From positions 1 through 7,397 of the forward strand of contig DFXX01000049.1 of NCBI GenBank assembly GCA_002381765.1: DNA of 7,397 nt. Direction: 5' to 3'. The stretch comes from Bacteriovoracaceae bacterium UBA4097. Its GTDB lineage: Bacteria > Bdellovibrionota > Bacteriovoracia > Bacteriovoracales > Bacteriovoracaceae. Within the stretch, counting starts at the first letter, position 1, and each line of letters begins with the position of its first letter. Shown piece by piece: positions 1 to 6,251 of this stretch. Under the pieces are notes generated by a model. The model saw nothing but the letters and a program-made list of their open reading frames with translations. It was not told where the DNA came from and searched no databases. A program made the position numbers and the translations under genes.

Positions 1-168
1 AAACATCTTTATAAAATAATTGCCTACTGTCTAAAGTTTAGACGGCCCATTCCGGCCATCACTATTGAAAAGCCCTGATATTACAGGTCCCTCCCTCTTC
101 TATCTACTCCTTCTCTATGGCATGCTTCCTGCATGTTAAAAAGAAAACTTATCTCTATGGGGGATACC
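1..168 (+). other. Leader / upstream region of the first gene, no coding sequence recognised
   Basis: This stretch precedes the secreted-protein gene starting at 169 and holds no convincing ORF. It contains a perfect 15-base palindrome (29-43), a small GGCC/GGCC inverted repeat (44-47 with 54-57), a pyrimidine-rich tract from about 87 to 117 including CCTCCCTC, a short hairpin CATGC-TTCCT-GCATG (121-135), and the 9-mer TCTCTATGG twice (112-120 and 152-160). The ribosome binding site is the G-rich GGGGGA at 159-164, four bases before ATG 169. I see no convincing -35/-10 pair; TG-A-TATTAC at 76-84 is a weak extended -10 candidate only. The upstream gene, if any, lies outside the window. Confidence 0.5.
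29..43. promoter_or_regulatory. Perfect 15-base palindrome, possible operator
   Basis: GTCTAAA-G-TTTAGAC is a perfect dyad with 7-base arms around a single central G. The one-base centre cannot form an RNA hairpin loop, so a protein-binding DNA site is more plausible than a terminator. It lies about 125 bases ahead of the first gene's start. No regulator is assigned, and the role is inferred from symmetry alone. Confidence 0.3.
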
Positions 169-777
169 ATGAAAAAAGCAGCCATCTTTGCGATCTTGTC
201 ACTTATGTCTACAGCTTCATTTGCTCAGGACTATGTTCGTTGTGAATTTAAGATCAAAGATAATGAAGTCAAATGTCCTCTTATCGGAAAATGTCCTGAA
301 AAAGAGCTAAGAGAATCAGAAACTAAACTTGATATCCTAATCCATCAAGGTGAAAAGCTTCAAGGGAAAGTGGCCTTAAGAGAGGTCGTTCTTCATCCAG
401 GTACTAAAAAAGAGAAGAAGAACAAAGTCTTTATATTTGAAGGAGACAACAGGCACGAAGCAATTCGTGATGAAAAAGAAGTCGATCTTTATAGTTTCGA
501 ATCTCCAACCAGTATTGACTATACCATCTCAAAATTCGGAGACAGTATCGATATCAACTTAGTCACACCTAGTTATCGCCACAACATTGATCTTCGTGGA
601 AGAGTCTCTTATTCCAGTTATATTGCGACTCCCGATTCGGCTATTGCCTTTACTTGCGACAAACTCAATAAAGAAGTCTTTGAAGAAGGTGATAGAAAAC
701 AAAAAGCTCTCGAAGAGCACTTGAAATCAAAGGCAGAAAAAGCAGCTCAAAAAGCAGCCGCTGTAACAAGAGAATAA
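169..777 (+). CDS. Secreted periplasmic protein of unknown function, cysteine-containing
   Basis: I do not recognise this protein of 202 residues. The start at ATG 169 is preferred over the in-frame ATG at 133. It places a textbook Sec signal peptide (MKKAAIFAILSLMSTASFA, cleavage after A19) at the N terminus and has GGGGGA just upstream, whereas the 133 start has no ribosome binding site and adds 12 residues ahead of the signal. The mature part has four cysteines (about residues 25, 36, 42 and 163), enough for two disulfides in the periplasm. It continues as a polar, beta-rich-looking middle and ends in a strongly charged, alanine/lysine-rich helix (about 170-200). There is no lipobox, later membrane segment or known motif. 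It ends ten bases before a strong terminator and is probably transcribed alone. Coding status is well supported; function is unknown. Confidence 0.8.
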   Translation: MKKAAIFAILSLMSTASFAQDYVRCEFKIKDNEVKCPLIGKCPEKELRESETKLDILIHQGEKLQGKVALREVVLHPGTKKEKKNKVFIFEGDNRHEAIRDEKEVDLYSFESPTSIDYTISKFGDSIDINLVTPSYRHNIDLRGRVSYSSYIATPDSAIAFTCDKLNKEVFEEGDRKQKALEEHLKSKAEKAAQKAAAVTRE

Positions 778-786
778 CCCCCCCTC

Positions 787-822
787 TATCTGGCAAGATG
801 TCTCTTCTTGCCAGATATTTTT
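787..822 (+). terminator. Strong intrinsic terminator after the secreted-protein gene
   Basis: A perfect 12-base stem, 787-798 (TATCTGGCAAGA) paired with 806-817, encloses a 7-base loop (799-805) and is followed at once by TTTTT (818-822). This is a classical Rho-independent terminator for plus-strand transcription. It ends only 13 bases before the lipid-kinase start codon, so the kinase gene must be reached by read-through or from a promoter overlapping this site. Confidence 0.88.
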
Positions 823-835
823 ATTGGAATCAGCT

Positions 836-1816
836 ATGGCAAGAATTTCAGTATTCTTAAACTCACAAGCTTCTCAAGGTAATTCTTGCTTTTCTAGAGA
901 AGACATATTGAAGTTTTTTATCGATCATGAATTGGCTATCCATTCACCAAAAAATCTTGATGACTTAAATAAAAAATTGAATGAAGAAATCTCTAGTGGC
1001 GTTGATTACATATTTTCTGTAGGGGGAGATGGGACTGTAAACACAATCTCCCAACACCTTGTTGGTAAGAAAATAAAACTCATGGTCTTACCGGCCGGGA
1101 CGGCCAATGACTTTGCTACAGAAAATGGAATCACGAAATGTGTAAAAAGAGCTTCTGAGATATTTCATCTCAATTTAACAAAAAAAATTGATGCAATTAA
1201 TATTAATGGCACTTATATGATGTCGAATGGCGGCCTTGGTATAGCCTGTGAAGTCGCTAAGAGTGTCAATAGCCTAAGAAAATCGAGTCCTTTCTTTAAG
1301 AAACTGATGAAACTCTTAGGAAAAGAGACATATTCCTTAATCTATGCCTATAAAATGTTGGTTAAACCGTTCAGTTCAAGAAGACTTTTCATTGAATCCC
1401 CTGATTCACCTCTTCTTGACCCTAGGATAAGCTCCCCTCTCATACTTATAAATAATCAAGAATATATAGGCGGAAAGTTCAGAGTCGCCCCTGCCACTCG
1501 CAATGATGACGGGAAGTTCAATGTCACTCTATTCCTTCATAAGAATAAGATTGATCTTATGAAATGCACGCTTCAAATGCTTCAAGGTGTTTATCCAAAA
1601 AACGATCCAGAACTTATAAGCTTTGAAACCGATCGTTTAACAATCAATGCCATTGATAATAACCCTCTGGAGTTCTTTGGAGACGGAGAAACTTTTTCTC
1701 CGTCAAAAACTTTAGATATTAACATTAGGATCAAGGCTCTGGAGGTATGTGGAGACAAGACCGAAGTCCTATATTGTCCTGATCTTACCAAGAATGAAGT
1801 AGAGCTCAAGCAATGA
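836..1816 (+). CDS. YegS/DAGK-family lipid kinase
   Basis: Putative ATP-dependent kinase that phosphorylates a lipid hydroxyl group (diacylglycerol, sphingoid base or a relative) at the inner membrane. It has 326 residues, the usual length of the family. The N-terminal catalytic domain shows the nucleotide-binding GGDGT motif at 63-67 and PAGTANDFA at 86-94; GTAND rather than GTGND is also what I recall for E. coli YegS. NGGLG at 131-135, DGKF in the C-terminal beta-sandwich, and GDGE near 282-285 (the family's conserved D/G-D-G-E element) complete the pattern. ATG 836 is chosen over the in-frame TTG at 824 because the family N terminus (ARISVFLN, normally xxxxxxNP) starts there and TTGGAA lies seven bases upstream. 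The asparagine of the usual N-P-x-S/A-G motif is kept but proline is replaced (NSQASQG). The stop overlaps the next start by ATGA. The true lipid substrate cannot be told from sequence. Confidence 0.9.
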   Translation: MARISVFLNSQASQGNSCFSREDILKFFIDHELAIHSPKNLDDLNKKLNEEISSGVDYIFSVGGDGTVNTISQHLVGKKIKLMVLPAGTANDFATENGITKCVKRASEIFHLNLTKKIDAININGTYMMSNGGLGIACEVAKSVNSLRKSSPFFKKLMKLLGKETYSLIYAYKMLVKPFSSRRLFIESPDSPLLDPRISSPLILINNQEYIGGKFRVAPATRNDDGKFNVTLFLHKNKIDLMKCTLQMLQGVYPKNDPELISFETDRLTINAIDNNPLEFFGDGETFSPSKTLDINIRIKALEVCGDKTEVLYCPDLTKNEVELKQ

Positions 1817-2841
1817 AGATTCTCATTACGGGTGGAAGTGGTTTTATTGGTAAGCGCCTGGCCTTAAACCTTCTGACACATGGGCATGAAGTCTATCTTC
1901 TTATAAGATCAAAAAGCATAAAATCGACCATTCCTTTTTTTACGAATACTCCTGTAAAATTCATTGAAGGCGACATAGAAGACTCGGAAGTTATAAAACC
2001 AGAATTCATGGAAAGAATTCAAGAAATCGACACGCTAATTCATTTAGCAGCACTCTACGATTTGAAAGCAGCTCGTGAAGAAAGTTACCAGGCCAATGTC
2101 TTAGGAACTAAGAATATTTTAACTTTAATTAAAAAGATGAAGGCTCTTAAGTACTTTCACTACTTCAGCACTTATGCAGTCAATCCATCCCTAGAAGGAC
2201 TTATACTTGAAGATGAGCTCAGTAATGAAAAGAATGACTTTAACGACTTCTATAGTGAGGCCAAAAATAAAGCAGAGCATTTAGTAAGAGAAGATCGTTT
2301 ACCAGGTGTAAAGGTCATCATTCATAGACCGGGGATTATCATTGGGGAATCTGAATCTGGTCTTATGGATAAGACCGATGGGCCGTACTATTTCTTTGAT
2401 TTTATCAAGAAACTTAAGTCCATGCCTTTTGCCAATTTTCTTCCTTTCCTGCCTCTCCCTGTACCGGAAGCTTCTCGACTTAATGTTCTCCCCGTGGACA
2501 TTCTCGTTGAGTGGTCTTCTGAAATAATCAGAAACCCCAAGGGCCATAATCTCAGATGCTATCATCTAGTTCCGCATGAGCAAATCAGCACTTTGAATTT
2601 TTTAAAGAGATCTCTGGAGCTGATGAGTATACCCTTGAAAGTTTTACCAATAAACTCTCCAGAGCTTTTTTTCCGTATATTTCCGATGCTTGGTATTCCA
2701 AAAGAAACCATCTTTTATCTTCAGCAGAGAGCAATCTTTGATCAAAAGCACCTCATGGAAGACTACCCTGAGTTGATAGGAAGACCTTATCAGGAATATC
2801 TGCCAAATATTATTGAAGCTTACAGAAGGAGGATGAACTAA
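1813..2841 (+). CDS. Extended SDR NAD(P)-dependent epimerase/reductase-like protein
   Basis: Cytosolic oxidoreductase of the extended short-chain dehydrogenase/reductase superfamily, 342 residues. The Rossmann nucleotide-binding motif GGSGFIG is at 7-13. A GDIED segment (53-57, the adenine-binding acidic position) and LIHLAA (75-80) follow. The catalytic serine is probably S119 in FST, and the YxxxK pair is Y147/K151 in YSEAK. RPGIIIG (172-178) followed by DKTDGPYYFF (186-195) resembles the RPs.VvGds.tG...k.DGPYY block that I associate with thioester-reductase or fatty-acyl-CoA-reductase-like SDRs rather than sugar epimerases. A lipid or acyl substrate is therefore inferred, which fits the lipid kinase upstream. 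The start ATG overlaps the kinase stop (ATGA), indicating translational coupling; no strong ribosome binding site is visible. The stop overlaps the stop of the converging SET gene by 4 bases, and no terminator is seen. Confidence 0.87.
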   Translation: MKILITGGSGFIGKRLALNLLTHGHEVYLLIRSKSIKSTIPFFTNTPVKFIEGDIEDSEVIKPEFMERIQEIDTLIHLAALYDLKAAREESYQANVLGTKNILTLIKKMKALKYFHYFSTYAVNPSLEGLILEDELSNEKNDFNDFYSEAKNKAEHLVREDRLPGVKVIIHRPGIIIGESESGLMDKTDGPYYFFDFIKKLKSMPFANFLPFLPLPVPEASRLNVLPVDILVEWSSEIIRNPKGHNLRCYHLVPHEQISTLNFLKRSLELMSIPLKVLPINSPELFFRIFPMLGIPKETIFYLQQRAIFDQKHLMEDYPELIGRPYQEYLPNIIEAYRRRMN

Positions 2842-3188
2842 ATAATATTAAATTTCTCGCGATCTTCTTTGGAATAACCGTAATCAATGCTGATCTCCTC
2901 ACCCTTTTTAATATTTTTAGAGGCTTTAATGAATAATAGTTTTTTCTTCTTCGCAAAGGAAAAAACAGCATTAGCTTTATCACTATGGTTGTAAAGAGAG
3001 CCACTCCCTAAGGCAAGAGCAGCTTTAGTAGCAGAGAACTCGTAAACATATCCTTCCAAACTATCATTGATATCATCATGATCGATGAGAAGAAGATGGC
3101 AGGTTTCAATGATGCTCCCCTTCGGGATATCCTGATTGGCGTAAACGCCCCTACCCTTTACTGGATCAGTGAGTATTTTGATATTAAT
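2838..3188 (-). CDS. SET-domain protein (putative lysine methyltransferase), probable ATT start
   Basis: Compact SET-domain protein of 116 residues, predicted to transfer methyl groups from S-adenosylmethionine to lysine. All three hallmark blocks are present: GRGVYANQDIPKG (12-24, first SAM-contact block), SGSLYNHSDKAN (62-73, the conserved NHS pseudoknot segment), and EEISIDYGY (97-105, with the catalytic tyrosine of the DYG motif). The open frame runs from the TAG at 3212-3210 to the stop at 2840-2838, and no ATG or GTG lies upstream of the NHS block. The first conventional start is TTG at 3059, which would delete the GRG block and the first 43 residues. A perfect AGGAGG (3199-3194) sits five bases before ATT 3188-3186, giving an N terminus of exactly the expected length. 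ATC at 3182 is a poorer alternative. Residues 80-83 are a lysine run (KKKK). The domain call is firm; the start is inferred. Confidence 0.8.
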   Translation of the reverse strand: MNIKILTDPVKGRGVYANQDIPKGSIIETCHLLLIDHDDINDSLEGYVYEFSATKAALALGSGSLYNHSDKANAVFSFAKKKKLLFIKASKNIKKGEEISIDYGYSKEDREKFNII

Positions 3189-3193
3189 ATTAT

Positions 3194-3199
3194 CCTCCT
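3194..3199 (-). promoter_or_regulatory. Perfect AGGAGG ribosome binding site that decides the SET-gene start
   Basis: Read on the minus strand, AGGAGG is followed by the five bases ATAAT and then ATT. No ATG, GTG or TTG lies in frame within reach, so this site argues for initiation at the ATT codon 3188-3186. It lies 13 bases inside the open frame bounded by the in-frame TAG at 3212-3210. Confidence 0.7.
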
Positions 3200-3229
3200 G
3201 ATAGACACACTAACTTTCTATCACAAGGA

Positions 3230-3257
3230 ATATAAAAAGCCACTCATTGGTGGCTTT
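3230..3257 (-). terminator. Intrinsic terminator of the chemoreceptor gene
   Basis: Minus-strand hairpin: AAAGCCAC (3257-3250) pairs perfectly with GTGGCTTT (3243-3236) around a 6-base loop CAATGA, followed by TTTTTATA (counting the end of the stem). It lies 25 bases past the stop codon of the chemoreceptor gene and separates it from the SET gene downstream. On the plus strand the same hairpin is followed only by CTATAA, so it is mainly a minus-strand terminator. Confidence 0.85.
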
Positions 3258-3281
3258 CTATAAAGAGAACTTATTTTCTAG

Positions 3282-4922
3282 TTATGCAGCAAATTTATGT
3301 TTTTCAGGTACTTCATGCTGGATTTCTGAGGCCGCAGATGAAGCAGTCGCATTTGACTCACCATTAATCACCTCAAGGAGGTCATGGATGACTCTTCTGG
3401 TATTCTCTACTTCTGACATCAAATACGCAGCTGCTTCAGAACACTCACGGGAAGCATGGGCGTTCTGGGAAGTTACCGTATCAATCTGACCCATGGCCTG
3501 ATTAATTTCCGAAACTCCTCGCGCCTGCTCTTGTGAAGAGAGCGAAGTTTCACGAATCATGATACACATTTCTTCCACGTAAAGAATGATTTCATCCAGG
3601 GCAGTTTTGCAGTTTCTAGCGACCTGTGTTCCCATTTGAATTTTCTCATTGCCTGAAGACATAAGGCGATCTACATTCTCTTTATTCCCTTCGACTACAC
3701 TGCGCGCCTTCTGAGTTGTCTTAGTTAACATATTCGAAATCTCTTTCGAGGCTTTACCACTCATATCTGCTAGATTTGACATCTCTTGGGCCACTACTGC
3801 AAAACCTTTTCCATGTTCTCCAGCTCTGGCAGCTTCAACAGAAACGTTAAATGATAGAAGCTTGGTTTGGAAAACAATATCATCAATCAACTTTGTCTTC
3901 TCACCAATTTCAAGAATCAGACCTACAATTTCCTGAATTTCAAGATTCCCTTTTCTAATTTGCTCATTGATATTTTGATTCGAATGCCCAATTTCATTAA
4001 TCGCCCTGAGCATTTCATCCAGAGAGTGCTGTCCTTTACTGGAAGCTTGCTGACTTAATTCGGCCTTCTTTAAGCTCTCTCTTGAGTTATCAGAAGTTTT
4101 TTGTGTCATGGCCGCAATCTCATTTGTTGAGGATACGGTCTCATGAAGGGCCTCTGCTTGCTGGGTCGTTCCCTCAGAGAGATTCTGGCTTGCTTCAGAA
4201 ACTTGAGAAGAGCTAGCTGCTACTCTATCAGATGTGCGCTTCAGTCTTTCTGCTACATCCTGAAGAATTGCATTAATACTCTTAGAAAGAAGATATGCAA
4301 TTCCAAGACCCATAAAAAGCGTAACAATCGCAATTAGTATCAGCAAGTTTTTCATCTTAAGACTGATCTCTTTTGAATCCTTGGCCCAACCTTCTCCTGT
4401 CGCAACATGAAAATCATCTAGTTCTAAAAGATAGGATTGATGAGTTTGAGCGTACTCATCAATGCTCATAAGAAGGGATTTCATCTTGTTGGCCTTTTCT
4501 GGATCTTCCGAATGAAAGATCACCACAAGTTTATTTAAAGCATCTTTGATGAGTAGCCACTGTTGGTCTATTTTTTTAAAGATGGCTTCTTCACCCGGCA
4601 AAAAAGGGACTGCCAGATACTCTTGAGTAATGGCATCATAGCGGCCAGTGGCCTTTTTAAGAGATTCAAGGATCTTTTTTGTTTCTTCAGGTTTATCCCA
4701 GAATAAAGTCAGCTTTAGGCCTTCTGAGTGCGATTGCCTGCCCCTCGCTCTAAGTCCCGAAATATGTCCCATATTTGGAACGCTGATAGCGGCCAGTTTA
4801 TCATAGGTATCGACGACTTCTGTAAGAGAATAGAAGCCTGTTACAGCAACTACACCTACCCCAAAGCAAACCGTTAAGAATCCTGATAGAATTTTAACTT
4901 TGAGACTCATTGCTTTGAACAT
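3282..4922 (-). CDS. Methyl-accepting chemotaxis protein, two TM segments, no recognisable HAMP
   Basis: Inner-membrane chemoreceptor of 546 residues that should control CheA through CheW. TM1 is about residues 11-31. A periplasmic, mostly helical ligand domain (32-191) has the size of a four-helix-bundle sensor. TM2 is about 192-213. The cytoplasmic coiled coil follows almost directly, without the DExG-type second half of a HAMP domain. The hairpin tip, about 348-385, reads DIVFQTKLLSFN then VSVEAARAGEHG and KGFAVVAQE. The invariant E363 and R366 are kept, but QTN is QTK and NAAVEAA is NVSVEAA. The C terminus (AAEIQ-like linker to KHKFAA) lacks a CheR/CheB-binding NWETF pentapeptide. ATG 4922 is supported by AGGAG seven bases upstream; an in-frame ATG four codons later has no better site. 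The gene follows the porin gene by 58 bases and ends at a clear terminator. The ligand is unknown. Confidence 0.93.
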   Translation of the reverse strand: MFKAMSLKVKILSGFLTVCFGVGVVAVTGFYSLTEVVDTYDKLAAISVPNMGHISGLRARGRQSHSEGLKLTLFWDKPEETKKILESLKKATGRYDAITQEYLAVPFLPGEEAIFKKIDQQWLLIKDALNKLVVIFHSEDPEKANKMKSLLMSIDEYAQTHQSYLLELDDFHVATGEGWAKDSKEISLKMKNLLILIAIVTLFMGLGIAYLLSKSINAILQDVAERLKRTSDRVAASSSQVSEASQNLSEGTTQQAEALHETVSSTNEIAAMTQKTSDNSRESLKKAELSQQASSKGQHSLDEMLRAINEIGHSNQNINEQIRKGNLEIQEIVGLILEIGEKTKLIDDIVFQTKLLSFNVSVEAARAGEHGKGFAVVAQEMSNLADMSGKASKEISNMLTKTTQKARSVVEGNKENVDRLMSSGNEKIQMGTQVARNCKTALDEIILYVEEMCIMIRETSLSSQEQARGVSEINQAMGQIDTVTSQNAHASRECSEAAAYLMSEVENTRRVIHDLLEVINGESNATASSAASEIQHEVPEKHKFAA

Positions 4923-4950
4923 TCCATTACTCCTGAGTTCGCCTAAAAAC

Positions 4951-4984
4951 TTATCGACCTAAACTATCTTATTATTAAGTTTAG
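4951..4984 (-). promoter_or_regulatory. Possible flagellar-type (sigma-28-like) promoter and inverted repeat ahead of the chemoreceptor gene
   Basis: On the minus strand GTCGATAA (4958-4951) matches the enterobacterial sigma-28 -10 element GCCGATAA at 7 of 8 positions. A start seven bases on would give a leader of about 22 bases carrying AGGAG. The expected -35 TAAAGTTT eleven bases upstream is poor (TAATAATA). Just upstream is an inverted repeat CTAAACT-N12-AGTTTAG (4984-4978 with 4965-4959), overlapping the end of the porin gene. The call is tentative because the -35 does not match. Confidence 0.3.
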
Positions 4985-6231
4985 ATTTGTAGGGTAAGTC
5001 CCAAACCAATATAGTCACCGTAGCTGTATTTGGTTGGATTATAGACCATATTATCCCCGTCTCCATCTTGCATGACATAGTGAAGATAAAGCTTGTATCT
5101 ATTTTCATCCAGATACCAGTTCACTCCGGCATCCACCACGAGATCTCTTCCTAGATGATCTGCTCCCTCTTCCCCATAGAAACCAGATACCATTAATGAA
5201 GGCTCGAGGACCGTCCCATTATTAAGGTAGAAATTATATCCCCCTCGAATATGGCCAGTTCTCGAACGAGAGTAAGCATTTTCCCCGTTATTTCGCTTAA
5301 AGATCCAGAAGAATTCCCCATCAAGATTGATAGCTTTATAGTTCCAAAGGAAATCTCCACCGATGACTTTGTTAGACTCATAAAGAGGAGTCTCGTCTTG
5401 AGTAGAGCCATTCACGGCTAGGGTTAGACCATTACGCTTACCAAAATAGTTGATGGTATAGCCAATGCCGTACTTTTTCATCTCTGGGTCACCGAAACTC
5501 ATGGCCAATCGTCCTACGTACACGAGAGAGCTTTCTGAGCCTTCAGTTTCTGCCAAAGCTGGGTTAGTGGCCTCGTCCCCGGTTGTCACCTTATTAAAGA
5601 TCCCAAGATTGTAATTAAAGCCAAAATTACCTTCATGCTGAAGCCCACCAAGGTTAATCCCGGTTCCTCGCCCATAGCTTCTGCCAATGACTGCATCTCT
5701 CACATAGCCTTGATTGATGGCCTTCTCAAAAGAGTTCACGTTAAAAGCGGCAGTAATGCTCTCTCTTGAAATTTGTGGTCTAAAGTATCCCCCGGTAAGA
5801 TGAAAGAGATCTGAATCGGATAATTTCCAGGTTAAAAAGGTATCCCACAGACCCACCGTCGCTGGCCCTCCAGTTAAAGCATTTCTACTACCGCCACTTG
5901 TTCCAGGAAGTGTTCCACCACGGGAAGCGCTTAATGAGTCATGTCCAGCATTATCGAAATAGAGACTTAGTATATAGCTCAGGTTTTCGTAAGGCTGACC
6001 TTTAAAGCCTAGGCGTCCCCGTCTTATATATATATTGCTTCTTTGCTCAACTTTATCTAGTCCTGGGCTCCCATCAACCTCGGCACTTCTCTCTAAAGAA
6101 TACACACCCCAGCCCTGCATTTGAGCATACGTCGTGATATTAAAGTCGGGCTTTTTTATGGCGAATTTACTCTCTTGAGCAAAGGCGGCAGTGGCCACAA
6201 GAAGACTGGAGGTCAGAGCAAGGCGCAACAT
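4981..6231 (-). CDS. Outer-membrane porin, phosphate-selective porin O/P-like
   Basis: Predicted outer-membrane beta-barrel channel of 416 residues. It starts with a Sec signal peptide (MLRLALTSSLLVATAAFA, cleavage before Q19) and has the family signature IYIRRGRLGFKGQ at 67-79 followed by YILSLYFDNAG, typical of the OprO/OprP-like group (Pfam Porin_O_P). Alternating aromatic and hydrophobic strands run to the end, which closes with the strand YIGLGLTLQI. A glycine/serine/threonine-rich stretch around 103-127 is probably a surface loop. The substrate is not established; family members range from phosphate-selective to general porins, so selectivity should not be assumed. ATG 6231 has AAGGAG five bases upstream. 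The gene sits between cheW and the chemoreceptor gene but has its own promoter, so it need not be co-regulated with chemotaxis. No convincing terminator follows it. Confidence 0.85.
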   Translation of the reverse strand: MLRLALTSSLLVATAAFAQESKFAIKKPDFNITTYAQMQGWGVYSLERSAEVDGSPGLDKVEQRSNIYIRRGRLGFKGQPYENLSYILSLYFDNAGHDSLSASRGGTLPGTSGGSRNALTGGPATVGLWDTFLTWKLSDSDLFHLTGGYFRPQISRESITAAFNVNSFEKAINQGYVRDAVIGRSYGRGTGINLGGLQHEGNFGFNYNLGIFNKVTTGDEATNPALAETEGSESSLVYVGRLAMSFGDPEMKKYGIGYTINYFGKRNGLTLAVNGSTQDETPLYESNKVIGGDFLWNYKAINLDGEFFWIFKRNNGENAYSRSRTGHIRGGYNFYLNNGTVLEPSLMVSGFYGEEGADHLGRDLVVDAGVNWYLDENRYKLYLHYVMQDGDGDNMVYNPTKYSYGDYIGLGLTLQI

Positions 6232-6251
6232 TTGGACTCCTTAAAATTGTT

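Noticed and set aside
133..168. Upstream in-frame ATG (133) as the start of the secreted-protein gene
   Set aside because: No ribosome binding site precedes it and it would put 12 polar residues ahead of a perfect signal peptide that begins at ATG 169.
824..835. TTG at 824 as start of the lipid kinase
   Set aside because: It overlaps the end of the terminator's T-rich region, lacks a binding site, and the family N terminus begins at ATG 836.
2838..3059. SET gene as a truncated pseudogene starting at TTG 3059
   Set aside because: The frame stays open upstream and encodes the missing GRG block in register, with a perfect AGGAGG at the right place. An intact gene with a rare start explains the data better.
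3078..3489. Plus-strand open frames opposite the SET and chemoreceptor genes
   Set aside because: They have no binding sites and no recognisable domains, and they lie antisense to strongly conserved coding sequence.
4942..4982. AAACTTA...TAAGTTT inverted repeat after the porin gene as a terminator
   Set aside because: The 7-base A/T-rich stem encloses a 22-base loop and would be too unstable, although TTTTT follows; it also overlaps the candidate receptor promoter.
6024..6034. TATATATATAT dinucleotide run
   Set aside because: It lies inside the porin gene, encodes the conserved NIYI segment before the RRGR motif, and needs no separate explanation.
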